Under the pieces are notes generated by a model. The model was not told where the DNA came from and did not search any database. It saw only the letters and a program-made list of their open reading frames with translations. Shown in pieces: positions 8,885 through 17,789 of a stretch of DNA of 64,000 bases (position 1 is the first letter of the stretch; every line of letters starts with the position of its first letter). The position numbers and the translations under genes are program-made. Location: assembly GCF_015234355.1 (NCBI RefSeq), contig NZ_JADGMV010000006.1, positions 62,001 through 126,000 on the forward strand. The letters run 5' to 3'. Source of the stretch: Psychrobacter sp. NG25. GTDB lineage: Bacteria > Pseudomonadota > Gammaproteobacteria > Pseudomonadales > Moraxellaceae.

Positions 8885-11083
8885 TTATAGTTGATATAGG
8901 CGTATGATATTAGGAAAGCCAAGTAATGAGCGCAGCTCTCGAATACCCTGTGCTAAGTGATTACGACTACGTACAATGATGTGAATGATGGTATCACTGT
9001 TACGGACGTCAACGGTTTCGATGCCCATGTTTAATTGACGCAAATGATAAACGACTTCAGTGATTTGCTCATCGCTGAGAGCGACAGAGAGCTTTAAATA
9101 AGCAGGGAAGCGAATTTTACCAGTGTTTTTAATATTGTATTCATCTGGATCACCTTGTTTGACCGCTTTATCATTACGCCAACGTAGCTGAATCACTTGA
9201 TAGGGATTGTCTTTACGGATGTCGTCCAAAGAGAAGCATTTGTGTCGATGCACCACCAGACCATGGCGCGATAAATGGCCAACGATAGGGTCACCATAGA
9301 TAGGATGACAACAGTTGGCGAAGTCGAGTTCAACCCCAGAGGCGTTTACTATGAGCTGCTGCGGTTGAGTCATGTCATCGTTATGTTCTCGAGCTTGCAG
9401 ATCGCGAACTTCATCGCTGAATAAGCGGGTCACCACGAGTTGTGGTAATAATGTGCCAGAGCTTATTTGTTCAAATAGTGCCTCTTTCTCTGTCAGCCCA
9501 CGCCATTCAGTAAGGTTTTTCCAGTCACTTTCGGTCAAGTCATCCAGACTTTTTTGGTAGGTTCTTAGTGCCCTGTCCAATGCTTGCTGACCATGATGCT
9601 GCTTGTCTGCAGCGGATAAATCTTTAAACCAACGTAAAATTTCTTCACGGGCTTTGTTGGTGACCACAAACCCAAGCCATTCCGCTTTCGGCTCTGAGTG
9701 ACTGTTAACCTCAATTTCGACTAGCTGTCCATTTTTTACCACGGTGCCAAGTTTGGCAGCTTTGCCTTCGATATTGGCACCAACGGCCACGTTACCTACC
9801 ATCGGTCCGACAGCGTAGGCAAAGTCTAGCGCCGTTGCCCCTTGTGGTAGCTCATAGGCACGACCTTTTGGGCTATAGCAGATGATTTTACTGGAGTGCA
9901 GATAATCCATCAGCTCATTAATCGTAGCGACTGCTGCTGCAAAATCAGGACTATGTGTATTTAAATTGTCTTCATCGACCAAGTCTTTCATGTTGCGTAG
10001 TGATGCTTGAATGACTGATTGACTGACGTCGGAGGCATGTTCTGCACCGATGACCCCAAGTCTGGCAGCATTTTGCATTTGCTTGGTCAAAATAGTCACT
10101 TTGACCACATCGTTATCACGCTCATAGATAAGCGTGAGCGATTGATTACCGCCCGGTAGTGGTCGACGAATATTATCAGCGATATGAGTATCGTCAATTT
10201 GGTATTTTTTAATCAGGTAATAAGCGAGTTTGTCACAGGCTTCGATATTGTCGAGAATAATCTCAAACGCATAGTGACGTAGTAGCGCATTAATCTCGCC
10301 ACGGTTTCGGAAAAACTGACGGTATATCACCACGCGATTGTCTAAAACAGTGACCAGTCCATTCAGATCCAAGTTATTGAGTACAATACTCAAATAGCGA
10401 TGAATGGCTTCTCTCTGAAAGTTACGTCCTAGGCCATGTTGTAGTAACTTATCGGATATCTTGTTATACATATCAGAGTCAAGATTGCGATAACACAGCA
10501 CCTCGATATAATCAGCAATATCATTGAGACCCATCAACCGCGCAAATGGCACATAAAAATCTAGCGTTTCCTGTGCAGTAGTGCGTTGTTTTTCAGGACG
10601 TACTGCGTCAAGTGTAGACATATTGTGTAAGCGGTCGGCAAGCTTAATAATCAACACACGCGGATCAGCAAGCGTGGCGGTCAAAATCTTATGAAAGGTC
10701 GCGGCTTTATTTTGTTGCTTATTATGCGAAGAGGATTTTAGCTTGGTCACACCATCAACCAATCTTGCCACCACGATGCCATAGCGCTGCTCAACTTGCT
10801 CATAGCTCACATCAGTATCTTCGACCGTATCATGCAAAATGGCGGCAATAACGGTATCTCGGTCCAATCGAAAACCTGCCAGTATCTCAGCAACCGCAAT
10901 CGGGTGGGTGATATAAGGTTCCCCTGATTTGCGCTTGTCTTTGATGTGCGCAATATCACCGAACTCACAGGCATCAACAATATCACGGCGTTCAGCGGCA
11001 GTGAGATAACCTACTGAGCGCAGCAAGTTATATTGAGCGTCATCCACTAGGTGATGACTGAGTTTGGGTAAGGTTTGACTCAT
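8885..11083 (-). CDS. spoT: (p)ppGpp hydrolase SpoT with degenerate synthetase domain
   Basis: 732 aa RelA/SpoT homologue. The hydrolase domain looks complete: THPIAVAEIL, HDTVEDTDVSY (HD/ED, near residue 83) and KLADRLHNMSTL (near 147). The following synthetase domain has lost its signatures: where active enzymes have an NGYQSLHT-type motif this has PGGNQSLTLIY (about 300-310), and the EVQIRT helix reads KVTILTKQM. A TGS domain (ICYSPKGRAYELPQGATALD, about 400-460), helical/zinc-finger-like parts and a C-terminal ACT domain follow. Inference: a monofunctional alarmone hydrolase, as reported for Acinetobacter SpoT, with a separate RelA making ppGpp. It follows rpoZ on the same strand. Confidence 0.94.
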   Translation of the reverse strand: MSQTLPKLSHHLVDDAQYNLLRSVGYLTAAERRDIVDACEFGDIAHIKDKRKSGEPYITHPIAVAEILAGFRLDRDTVIAAILHDTVEDTDVSYEQVEQRYGIVVARLVDGVTKLKSSSHNKQQNKAATFHKILTATLADPRVLIIKLADRLHNMSTLDAVRPEKQRTTAQETLDFYVPFARLMGLNDIADYIEVLCYRNLDSDMYNKISDKLLQHGLGRNFQREAIHRYLSIVLNNLDLNGLVTVLDNRVVIYRQFFRNRGEINALLRHYAFEIILDNIEACDKLAYYLIKKYQIDDTHIADNIRRPLPGGNQSLTLIYERDNDVVKVTILTKQMQNAARLGVIGAEHASDVSQSVIQASLRNMKDLVDEDNLNTHSPDFAAAVATINELMDYLHSSKIICYSPKGRAYELPQGATALDFAYAVGPMVGNVAVGANIEGKAAKLGTVVKNGQLVEIEVNSHSEPKAEWLGFVVTNKAREEILRWFKDLSAADKQHHGQQALDRALRTYQKSLDDLTESDWKNLTEWRGLTEKEALFEQISSGTLLPQLVVTRLFSDEVRDLQAREHNDDMTQPQQLIVNASGVELDFANCCHPIYGDPIVGHLSRHGLVVHRHKCFSLDDIRKDNPYQVIQLRWRNDKAVKQGDPDEYNIKNTGKIRFPAYLKLSVALSDEQITEVVYHLRQLNMGIETVDVRNSDTIIHIIVRSRNHLAQGIRELRSLLGFPNIIRLYQL

Positions 11084-11416
11084 AAAGTAACGATCCTATT
11101 TTCCATTACCTATTTGCCTGATTGTCTGTCGAGGTAAATGGTGACTGAGTGAATACTATAAAAATCTTGAGAAAAAACATAAGAATGGGTAGCCCATCCT
11201 CTAATTAATCGCAAATCACATTCAATGTCAACTGCTAAGCGAGTCGGCGCTGTAAAAAATTAAAAATTATAACTCAATGGTAGGTTTTGACGTATAAATA
11301 GGGGTTAAACCAGTCCAGTGGCTATCATTATAGTTTATAATCAAAAAACCACAGCATAAGCTGTGGTTTCTATTATAAGTATATAGTGGCTACATACTTA
11401 TTTTAGCAATCAGTTA
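11084..11416. other. intergenic region between rpoZ and spoT
   Basis: 333 bp carrying the likely rpoZ terminator (11342-11369) and then sequence that must include the spoT promoter. A terminator followed by such a gap argues that spoT is not solely dependent on rpoZ transcription. Nothing else stands out. Confidence 0.5.
11342..11369 (-). terminator. intrinsic terminator of rpoZ
   Basis: Read on the minus strand: a stem AAACCACAG/CTGTGGTTT with a short loop, followed by a run of T (seen as A at 11343-11348). It lies about 48 bp after the rpoZ stop codon. Confidence 0.8.
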
Positions 11417-11677
11417 CTAAAAACTATGATCGCCTGACAGTGCTAAATCTAGCGAGCTGGTCGCAAAATTATGCTCTGGTTGATTCAGAATATCGCGAGT
11501 GATTTTACCAGCGGCAATTTCACGTAATGCCAATACAGTAGGCTTGTCGTTATCGACATCAACCATTGGCTCAGCGAGACCTTTGGCCAATTGACGTGCG
11601 CGCTTGCTTGCTACTAAAATTAGTTCAAAGCGATTATCAACATTATCCAAACAATCTTCAATCGTCACTCGTGCCAT
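11417..11677 (-). CDS. rpoZ: DNA-directed RNA polymerase omega subunit
   Basis: 86 aa, typical omega size. The N-terminal signature [20 protein letters not shown] and the [11 protein letters not shown] helix match the family; LREIAAGKI is the second conserved helix. Omega chaperones beta' during RNA polymerase assembly and contributes to the ppGpp-binding site in proteobacteria. A GAGG SD precedes the ATG. It lies between gmk and spoT as in many gammaproteobacteria, linking GMP/GDP metabolism, polymerase and alarmone turnover. Confidence 0.96.
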   Translation of the reverse strand: MARVTIEDCLDNVDNRFELILVASKRARQLAKGLAEPMVDVDNDKPTVLALREIAAGKITRDILNQPEHNFATSSLDLALSGDHSF

Positions 11678-11864
11678 AAATAGCTACCTCGGTTGTTTTT
11701 ATTAGTCTCGGACTTTACCGCTACTCAATAAAAATAATATCAAAAATATAAAAGGGGAATAGCTAGACATTATAGCATTTTTTGCCCAGTCGCGTAGTTG
11801 CTTTTTGCGTATCTGTTTGTCGCTACTTAATTTATGCGCTACTAGGCAGTTATCAGTGCTTGAT

Positions 11865-12491
11865 TTATACGTCTACGTTGCTGTTGAGCAAGTTACTAAT
11901 CGTGCGATGATAACGCTGCTGCTGGCGAGCAAGTGTCTGTCTATCTGCCACGATAATCGCCTTTAGCTCAGTCAATGCGACTTCAAAGTTGTCATTAATG
12001 ATAACAAAGTCGGCGTTCACATACTGCGACATCTCGTTAACTGACCCTGCCAAACGTTGCTCGATAACTTCCACACTATCTTGTGCACGAGTCGACAAGC
12101 GCTGACGTAAGGTGGCGAGACTGGGCGGCAAGATAAAAACCATCGTGGCATCAGTAAATATTTTTTTGACTTGCAACGCACCTTGCCAATCAATCTCTAA
12201 GATGACATCAACGCCTGCCTCTAACTGCGTACGCACGCTTTGTTCTGACGTCCCATAATAGTTACCAAATACTTCTGCGTGTTCTAAGAACTTGTTTTCA
12301 TCAATGGCTTTTGTGAAGCTATCCACGTCGGTAAAATGATAATGATGACCATCAATCTCGCCAGGACGCGGGGTGCGAGTTGTGTGTGACACACTGACGG
12401 TTAAGTCGTTGGTTGTGGCAAGTAATTGCTTTACCAGTGAAGTTTTGCCAGTACCAGAGGCGGCGGTAATAATAAATAATGAACCTGTCAT
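11865..12491 (-). CDS. gmk: guanylate kinase
   Basis: 208 aa. The P-loop is [14 protein letters not shown] near the N terminus. The GMP-binding region [19 protein letters not shown] and the helix [14 protein letters not shown] are typical, as is the segment [14 protein letters not shown]. It phosphorylates GMP to GDP with ATP. The start has AGGACAA just upstream. It is divergent from ispH and probably first in a gmk-rpoZ unit, with 187 bp between the two genes. Confidence 0.97.
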   Translation of the reverse strand: MTGSLFIITAASGTGKTSLVKQLLATTNDLTVSVSHTTRTPRPGEIDGHHYHFTDVDSFTKAIDENKFLEHAEVFGNYYGTSEQSVRTQLEAGVDVILEIDWQGALQVKKIFTDATMVFILPPSLATLRQRLSTRAQDSVEVIEQRLAGSVNEMSQYVNADFVIINDNFEVALTELKAIIVADRQTLARQQQRYHRTISNLLNSNVDV

Positions 12492-12830
12492 ACAATTTGT
12501 CCTAATGGAGTGTGTTCTGATAAACAGTTAAAGACTGGTAAAAATAAAAATCATCATCATACAAGGCGATAGGGGTTACGTTATTATAAACTGTTAATGA
12601 ATACGTCATTATAAACTGCTTTTGTGGCTTTTATTTTAATTAAAGCCAGTCTTGTCCAGACGCTACTGTTATAACAGTGAGTTGTATCACTCATTGCTAT
12701 TAGTACATGCTATTTTCAAGAGCAATAAAAGCAAATTATGCTAAAGTAGCAGAATGAATTCATCCCAATATTTGAATTGAAGCTTTTAAAATAAGCTTTA
12801 ACTATAAATTATCTAATGATAGGCCTTCTT
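12492..12830. promoter_or_regulatory. divergent promoter region gmk / ispH with a 25-bp-period direct repeat
   Basis: 339 bp between two divergent genes. The 17-base word TACGTTATTATAAACTG at 12577 recurs at 12602 with one mismatch (25-bp period, over two helical turns). The rest is AT-rich and must hold both promoters; individual -10/-35 boxes cannot be assigned with confidence. Confidence 0.5.
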
Positions 12831-13787
12831 ATGCAAATTTATCTTGCCAATCCACGTGGATTTTGTGCTGGTGTGGATCGCGCGATTGCGATTGTGAACG
12901 AAGCATTAACACGTTTTGAGCCACCTATTTATGTTCGCCACGAGGTGGTACACAACAAATTTGTAGTTTCTGACTTGGCCAATCGCGGTGCAGTATTCGT
13001 TGAAGAGCTTCATGAAGTTCCAGATGGCTCTATCGTTATTTTTTCTGCTCACGGCGTGTCAAAAGCGGTGGAAGATGAAGCGGAGCGTCGTGATTTAACG
13101 GTATTTGATGCTACGTGTCCGCTAGTGACCAAGGTACACATTGAGGTCGCCAAGTTTGCACAAGATGGGATGGATGCGGTATTGATTGGTCATGCCGGAC
13201 ACCCTGAAGTGGAAGGCACCATGGGGCGCTTTAACCGTCGCCATGGTGGTCATATTCATTTGGTTGAGGATGAAAGCGATGTCGCAGCCTTGACGGTACA
13301 AGACCCTGAGCGTTTAGCATTCGTCACTCAAACCACTTTATCCATGGATGACACGGCACGCGTTATCGATGCGTTACGTGAGAAGTTCCCTAGTATTCAA
13401 GGCCCACGTAAAGACGATATCTGCTATGCCACCCAAAACCGCCAAGATGCGGTAAAAGACTTAGCCAGTCGCTGTGAGGTGGTCTTAGTCGTCGGCTCAC
13501 CAAATTCATCGAATTCTAACCGTCTGCGTGAATTAGCAGAGCGTATGAATTGCCACGCTTATTTGATTGATAATGCCAGTGAAATGGACAGAAGCTGGTT
13601 AGAGGGTGTGCAGAGTATAGGTGTGACTGCGGGTGCATCAGCGCCTGAAGTATTGATTCAAGAAGTACTGCAACAGCTCCAAGACTGGGGTGGCGATCTA
13701 CCTAGCGAGTTATCAGGTATTGAGGAAAACGTGATATTTAGTTTGCCTAAAGCGCTACGTATTCCGATTACCCAAGTCGGCAAGTAG
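12831..13787 (+). CDS. ispH: 4-hydroxy-3-methylbut-2-enyl diphosphate reductase
   Basis: 318 aa from the chosen ATG. The protein begins [19 protein letters not shown] as in most IspH proteins. The three Cys that bind the Fe-S cluster are visible: Cys12, one in DATCPLV (about 96) and one in [11 protein letters not shown] (about 197). The conserved His residues ([16 protein letters not shown]) are present. It makes IPP and DMAPP, the last step of the MEP isoprenoid pathway. An in-frame ATG five codons upstream would add residues absent from the family; the chosen ATG has AGG seven bases upstream. Confidence 0.96.
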   Translation: MQIYLANPRGFCAGVDRAIAIVNEALTRFEPPIYVRHEVVHNKFVVSDLANRGAVFVEELHEVPDGSIVIFSAHGVSKAVEDEAERRDLTVFDATCPLVTKVHIEVAKFAQDGMDAVLIGHAGHPEVEGTMGRFNRRHGGHIHLVEDESDVAALTVQDPERLAFVTQTTLSMDDTARVIDALREKFPSIQGPRKDDICYATQNRQDAVKDLASRCEVVLVVGSPNSSNSNRLRELAERMNCHAYLIDNASEMDRSWLEGVQSIGVTAGASAPEVLIQEVLQQLQDWGGDLPSELSGIEENVIFSLPKALRIPITQVGK

Positions 13788-13846
13788 CGTAAAACCAGCT
13801 ACTATGAAAGTTCACGATTAAAATAACCTACTATGAGCACAGTAGA

Positions 13847-14092
13847 ATGAACAAGCAAAACAATAAATTTGTACTAGCAACTGCCACTCTCGCTGAAGTT
13901 AATAAGCAATTAAAAATTAATATGCTGGTGACTGTGGTAGTAGCATTTGTGTTGTTTATGAACATGATGAAGTTCATGTCAGAAAAAACATTTTTTTATG
14001 CAGCACTTGTTGTGCTGATGATTTTTTTATTATTTTTCATAAGAAAAGCTCGTAATATCCTCATGCTAAGAAAGCAAGAGCTTACTCAATAG
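13847..14092 (+). CDS. small membrane protein, two predicted helices
   Basis: 81 aa. Hydrophobic segments at about residues 25-42 and 50-66 are separated by a short SEKTFF turn; a basic C-terminal tail (FIRKARNILMLRKQ) suggests both ends are cytoplasmic. No family recognised. It lies 59 bp after ispH and 28 bp before the thioesterase gene on the same strand. The SD is weak, so expression is less certain than for its neighbours. Confidence 0.55.
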   Translation: MNKQNNKFVLATATLAEVNKQLKINMLVTVVVAFVLFMNMMKFMSEKTFFYAALVVLMIFLLFFIRKARNILMLRKQELTQ

Positions 14093-14120
14093 AATAAAAA
14101 ACAAAAAATATAGGACAGTT

Positions 14121-14936
14121 ATGACCGCTTATTATAAGTTTATCAAACGAGAACAGCAGGATGATGGCGTTAGCGTGGCATATTATCAGCCGACCAAGCA
14201 TGCACAAGGTGCTTGGAATGAGCATGAGCAACACATGGCACCAGCGACAGGTTTGCTTACTGCTGAGCTAAAAGGTTATGCACCGCAAGCAGGTACACGT
14301 ATTGCCCGTATTAGTCTCGATATTTTAGGGTTAATACCGCTCGATGACTTTACCATTACCACGCGTTGTATTCGTCCGGGCAAGACCATTGAGCTGGTTG
14401 AGGCAGTGATGAGTAGTCATGGTCGCGATGCCATCATTGCACGAGCGTGGCGACTCATGACGCAAGATACCAGTCCTATAGCAGGGCTTGAAGATCAAAA
14501 AGCCAAACATAAACCTGAAGATTTACCAGTTTGGGAAGATATGAAAGGCTGGCCGGGTGGTTTTATCGAAAGCGTACGCCTAGTTGCAGAACCTGACCGT
14601 CGCCCCGGTAAAGGAATGGTATGGATCACCAATGACATGGAGATGATCGAAGGTGAGCCTACCGATGACATGGTGCACTTGCTAGGTATGGTCGATACTG
14701 CCAACGGTGTCGTACCGCGACTTGGTCTTGGGTTGTCAAAGTTAGAATGGATGTTTCCAAACACTGATTTGCAAATTCATATGCATCGTATACCGCAAGG
14801 CCGCTGGCTCGGTATCGAAGCCGTACAACAGTATGGCGATGATGGAATAGGACTGACCAGTGCCGTGTTGCATGATGTACATGGACCTTTTGGTCGCAGT
14901 GAGCAAATTCTGACTATTCGTCCGATGCCGCGCTAA
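14121..14936 (+). CDS. acyl-CoA thioesterase family protein (double hotdog)
   Basis: 271 aa with the layout of TesB-like thioesterases (4HBT_3/Acot-like): an N-terminal hotdog starting about residue 15 with a WNEHEQHMAPATGLL segment, and a second hotdog from about 150. The segment DDMVHLLGMVDTANGVVPRLG (quoted in part) carries the Asp expected near the active site. The motif RWLGIEAVQQYGDDGIGLTS near the C terminus is typical of the family. Likely role: hydrolysis of acyl-CoA or a related thioester; the substrate cannot be told from sequence. Confidence 0.82.
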   Translation: MTAYYKFIKREQQDDGVSVAYYQPTKHAQGAWNEHEQHMAPATGLLTAELKGYAPQAGTRIARISLDILGLIPLDDFTITTRCIRPGKTIELVEAVMSSHGRDAIIARAWRLMTQDTSPIAGLEDQKAKHKPEDLPVWEDMKGWPGGFIESVRLVAEPDRRPGKGMVWITNDMEMIEGEPTDDMVHLLGMVDTANGVVPRLGLGLSKLEWMFPNTDLQIHMHRIPQGRWLGIEAVQQYGDDGIGLTSAVLHDVHGPFGRSEQILTIRPMPR

Positions 14937-15060
14937 ACGTTTAATGATTTTTATTGTTTTAAAAAACAAAACAAAAATATGTATTTAATATATTTTACAT
15001 AATCATAGTAATCAGTTGTAATGGTGTCTATCAAGACAATATTACTGCACTGAAGGTTAC

Positions 15061-15135
15061 TATGAAAAAGAACAATCGGTTTTCAAAAAAACTCACTACT
15101 ATTTTGGATATATTGCTAGAAGCTTATTCAGAATA
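15061..15135 (+). CDS. candidate small ORF (24 codons) ahead of a terminator
   Basis: ATG preceded by GAAGG with good spacing; the predicted peptide MKKNNRFSKKLTTILDILLE plus AYSE is basic at the start and amphipathic after it. A strong intrinsic terminator lies 75 bp downstream, so the ORF sits in its own short transcription unit between the thioesterase gene and htpG. It could be a true small protein, or the region could encode a small RNA. Not recognised from any family; coding status is uncertain. Confidence 0.35.
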
Positions 15136-15208
15136 AGCTGTGCAACTTGAGTTGTTTGCTATTGAAAGAAAGCCTTTATAAGTACTGAGCAACAATAAGT
15201 ACTATCTG

Positions 15209-15245
15209 AAAACACCGCTTTAGGAAACTAATGCGGTGTTTTTTA
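15209..15245 (+). terminator. intrinsic terminator upstream of htpG
   Basis: Stem AACACCGC / GCGGTGTT with a 14-nt loop, followed by TTTTTTA. It ends transcription of the small unit at 14937-15208 and isolates the htpG promoter that starts 19 bp further on. Confidence 0.85.
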
Positions 15246-15263
15246 TTGAATAACCCATTTACG

Positions 15264-15291
15264 CTTGAAATTTTCTTCTATGCCCCTATTA
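15264..15291 (+). promoter_or_regulatory. sigma-32 (heat-shock) promoter of htpG
   Basis: A -35 element CTTGAAA at 15264-15270 and a -10 element CCCCTATTA at 15283-15291 are separated by 12 bp. This is very close to the proteobacterial RpoH consensus (CTTGAAA, 11-15 bp, CCCCATnT). It lies about 115 bp upstream of the htpG ATG and just after a terminator. Predicted effect: heat induction of htpG. Confidence 0.88.
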
Positions 15292-15406
15292 GTATAGACA
15301 GTTTAACGATATTGCATACGGCAGGTTTTCTAATATTAGTAAGTCAGCTCTCGCAAATTTATCGTTATCTTATAATAGGTCTTTCATAGAATTTAAAGGA
15401 GTTTTT

Positions 15407-17368
15407 ATGAGTGAAGCAACTCAAGCTGAAGGTCTGAATCCAGAATTAAAAAAACATACGTTTGAAGCAGAAGTAGCGCAGTTGCTGCATCTAGTGACGC
15501 ATTCACTGTATTCTAACGCTGATATCTTTGTCCGTGAATTGGTGTCTAATGCCTCTGATGCTTGCGATAAATTGCGTTTTGAAGGCACAAATGATGACAG
15601 CCTTTACGAAGATGATGGTGAGTTAAAAATTCGCATCGCTGTTGATAAAGACGCTAAAACTATTACTTTTACCGATAATGGTATTGGTATGAATGAAGCG
15701 GATGCTATCGAAAACTTAGGTACGATTGCGAAGTCAGGTACCAAAGCATTTTTAGACAAGCTTTCTGAATCGCAAAAGCAAGAAGGCCAATTAATCGGAC
15801 AGTTCGGTGTTGGCTTCTATTCAGGTTTTATTGTGGCAGATACGATTAGCGTTGAATCGCGCAAAGCGGGCGAGCATGCAGATACAGGTGTGCGCTGGGT
15901 ATCAGATGGCACTGGTAGCTTCACGGTTGAGCCTATCACGAAAGCGACACGCGGCACTGCGATCACTTTGCATCTAAAAGAAGAGTACTCTGAAGGCGAA
16001 GACAGCTATTTAGATCGTGGTAAAATCAAGCGCTTGGTGAATAAATATTCTGACCATATCAGCTTGCCGATTCAGATGCGTAAAGAGATCTGGCAAGAAG
16101 ACGTAAAAGAAGATGAGAACGACGACGCACCTACTGGTGGCGAGATGGTATTGACTGACGAATGGGAAACCATTAATAAGGCCAGTGCATTATGGACACG
16201 TTCAGCATCTGAGATTGAAGATGATGAGTATGTTGATTTTTATAAAAACATCTCATATGACATGGATGCACCGCTTACGTGGACACATAATCGTGTAGAA
16301 GGCCGTGTGCAGTACACTCAGCTTTTGTATATTCCTAAGAAAGCACCTGCAGACTTATATACTAGAGAGCAGCAACATGGCCTCAAGTTATATGTCAAAC
16401 GTGTCTTTATCATGGATGAAGCAGAGCAGCTGCTACCGATGTATCTGCGCTTTGTCAAAGGTGTTATCGATTCAGCAGATTTGCCACTGAACGTCAGCCG
16501 TGAGCTGTTACAAGAGTCTCGTGATGTGAAGTCTATCCGCGATGGTAATGCACGTCGTATCTTGACGACATTGGCAAGTTTGGGCAATAGCGAAGATAGT
16601 GATAAGCAAGAAAAGTTTGCGCAGTTCTATGCAGAGTTTGGTGATGTTATCAAAGAAGGTCTTGGCGAAGACATGGGCAATCAAGAACGTATTGCCAAAT
16701 TGCTTCGTTATGCCACCAGCACGCAAGATGGTCTAAAGACCAGTTTTGAAGACTATAAAGGCCGTATGAAAGAGGGTCAAAAGGCCATTTATTATCTAAC
16801 GGCTGATAATTTGGCTGCGGCAAAAAATAGTCCGCAACTCGAGCTGTTCAAAAAGAAAGGCATCGAAGTTATTTTGATGACTAGTCGTGTCGATGAGTGG
16901 GCGATGAACTTCTTAACCTCATTTGATGAGACACCGCTGCAAAACATCGCAAAAGGCGCAGTAGATTTAGGTGACTTGCAAGATGAAGCCGAAAAAGCTG
17001 AAGCGTCAAAAGCAGAAGAAACCTTAAAGCCAGTAGTCGATAAGCTCAAAGCAGCTCTAAGCGAACGTGCTAAAGACGTAAAAGTATCTACTCGTTTGGT
17101 TGATAGCCCAGCTTGCTTAGTTGTGGGTGAAGGTGAGCTGTCGCCGCAGATGATTCAAATGCTTAAGCAGATGGGGCAGGATGTACCAGAGAGCAAACCA
17201 ACGCTTGAAGTAAACCCTGATCATCCATTGATTAAGAAGCTTGAGAGCAGCGAACAGTTTGATGATTTGGCGCAAGTGATTTTTGATCAAGCATTGCTAG
17301 CAGATGGCGGTCAATTAGAAGATCCAGCAGCTTATCTAAAACGTGTTAATGAGTTATTAATGAGATAA
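15407..17368 (+). CDS. htpG: molecular chaperone HtpG (Hsp90)
   Basis: 653 aa. The N-terminal GHKL ATPase carries [24 protein letters not shown] and [11 protein letters not shown]; the middle domain carries NVSRELLQ with the catalytic-loop Arg; a C-terminal dimerisation domain ends in LMR with no MEEVD motif, as in bacteria. It refolds and remodels client proteins. AAAGGAG precedes the ATG. It has a sigma-32 promoter and its own terminator, so it is a monocistronic heat-shock gene. A short acidic insert near residue 240 (EDENDD) is a minor variation. Confidence 0.97.
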   Translation: MSEATQAEGLNPELKKHTFEAEVAQLLHLVTHSLYSNADIFVRELVSNASDACDKLRFEGTNDDSLYEDDGELKIRIAVDKDAKTITFTDNGIGMNEADAIENLGTIAKSGTKAFLDKLSESQKQEGQLIGQFGVGFYSGFIVADTISVESRKAGEHADTGVRWVSDGTGSFTVEPITKATRGTAITLHLKEEYSEGEDSYLDRGKIKRLVNKYSDHISLPIQMRKEIWQEDVKEDENDDAPTGGEMVLTDEWETINKASALWTRSASEIEDDEYVDFYKNISYDMDAPLTWTHNRVEGRVQYTQLLYIPKKAPADLYTREQQHGLKLYVKRVFIMDEAEQLLPMYLRFVKGVIDSADLPLNVSRELLQESRDVKSIRDGNARRILTTLASLGNSEDSDKQEKFAQFYAEFGDVIKEGLGEDMGNQERIAKLLRYATSTQDGLKTSFEDYKGRMKEGQKAIYYLTADNLAAAKNSPQLELFKKKGIEVILMTSRVDEWAMNFLTSFDETPLQNIAKGAVDLGDLQDEAEKAEASKAEETLKPVVDKLKAALSERAKDVKVSTRLVDSPACLVVGEGELSPQMIQMLKQMGQDVPESKPTLEVNPDHPLIKKLESSEQFDDLAQVIFDQALLADGGQLEDPAAYLKRVNELLMR

Positions 17369-17384
17369 TGACTGGTATTTAATG

Positions 17385-17418
17385 AAAAAAGAGGTCTTGT
17401 ACGCAAGGCCTCTTTTTT
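17385..17418 (+). terminator. intrinsic terminator of htpG
   Basis: Stem AAAAGAGG.CTTG / CAAG.CCTCTTTT (13 pairs with one weak pair) around TACG, then a T-run. It lies 17 bp after the htpG stop codon. Confidence 0.9.
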
Positions 17419-17633
17419 GTTTGTTTTTTAGTTCAAATATGAGCAAATTTTACAAATCAGCCTTATCCTCTTGACCGACAATCCGTTACAATCGCGATAG
17501 ATTAGCGAGCTAAACTATTAGGCAGTATTTGATGCCTCTTATAATCATTTCATAGTGAATTAAATATAAAATTGATGTTTATAGGCCATGCAAAAATGTA
17601 AGTTAAAGGCACTAAATGGCTAACATATCAAAA

Positions 17634-17740
17634 CATAGTCAAAGTATTGGTAGATTAGTATGGTGGCAATCTTGTGTGTGGTACAGCTGTACTATGTACA
17701 CTCGGTTGCCTTGTACTAACCCTAAATTACCTCGACTATA
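17634..17740 (+). repeat. 107-bp dispersed MITE-like element, copy 2 (degenerate left half)
   Basis: The right half, with ACTCGGTTGCCTTGTACTA and the terminal TCGACTATA, matches the other copies well. The left half is eroded, but CATAGTCA sits exactly 107 bp from the right end, as expected for the TATAGTC terminus. It occupies the gap upstream of the C13 peptidase gene. Confidence 0.65.
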
Positions 17741-17789
17741 CTTATCATTGACTCACTTTATTTTCTCGGCTGGCTAGAGGTCTAAGTCT

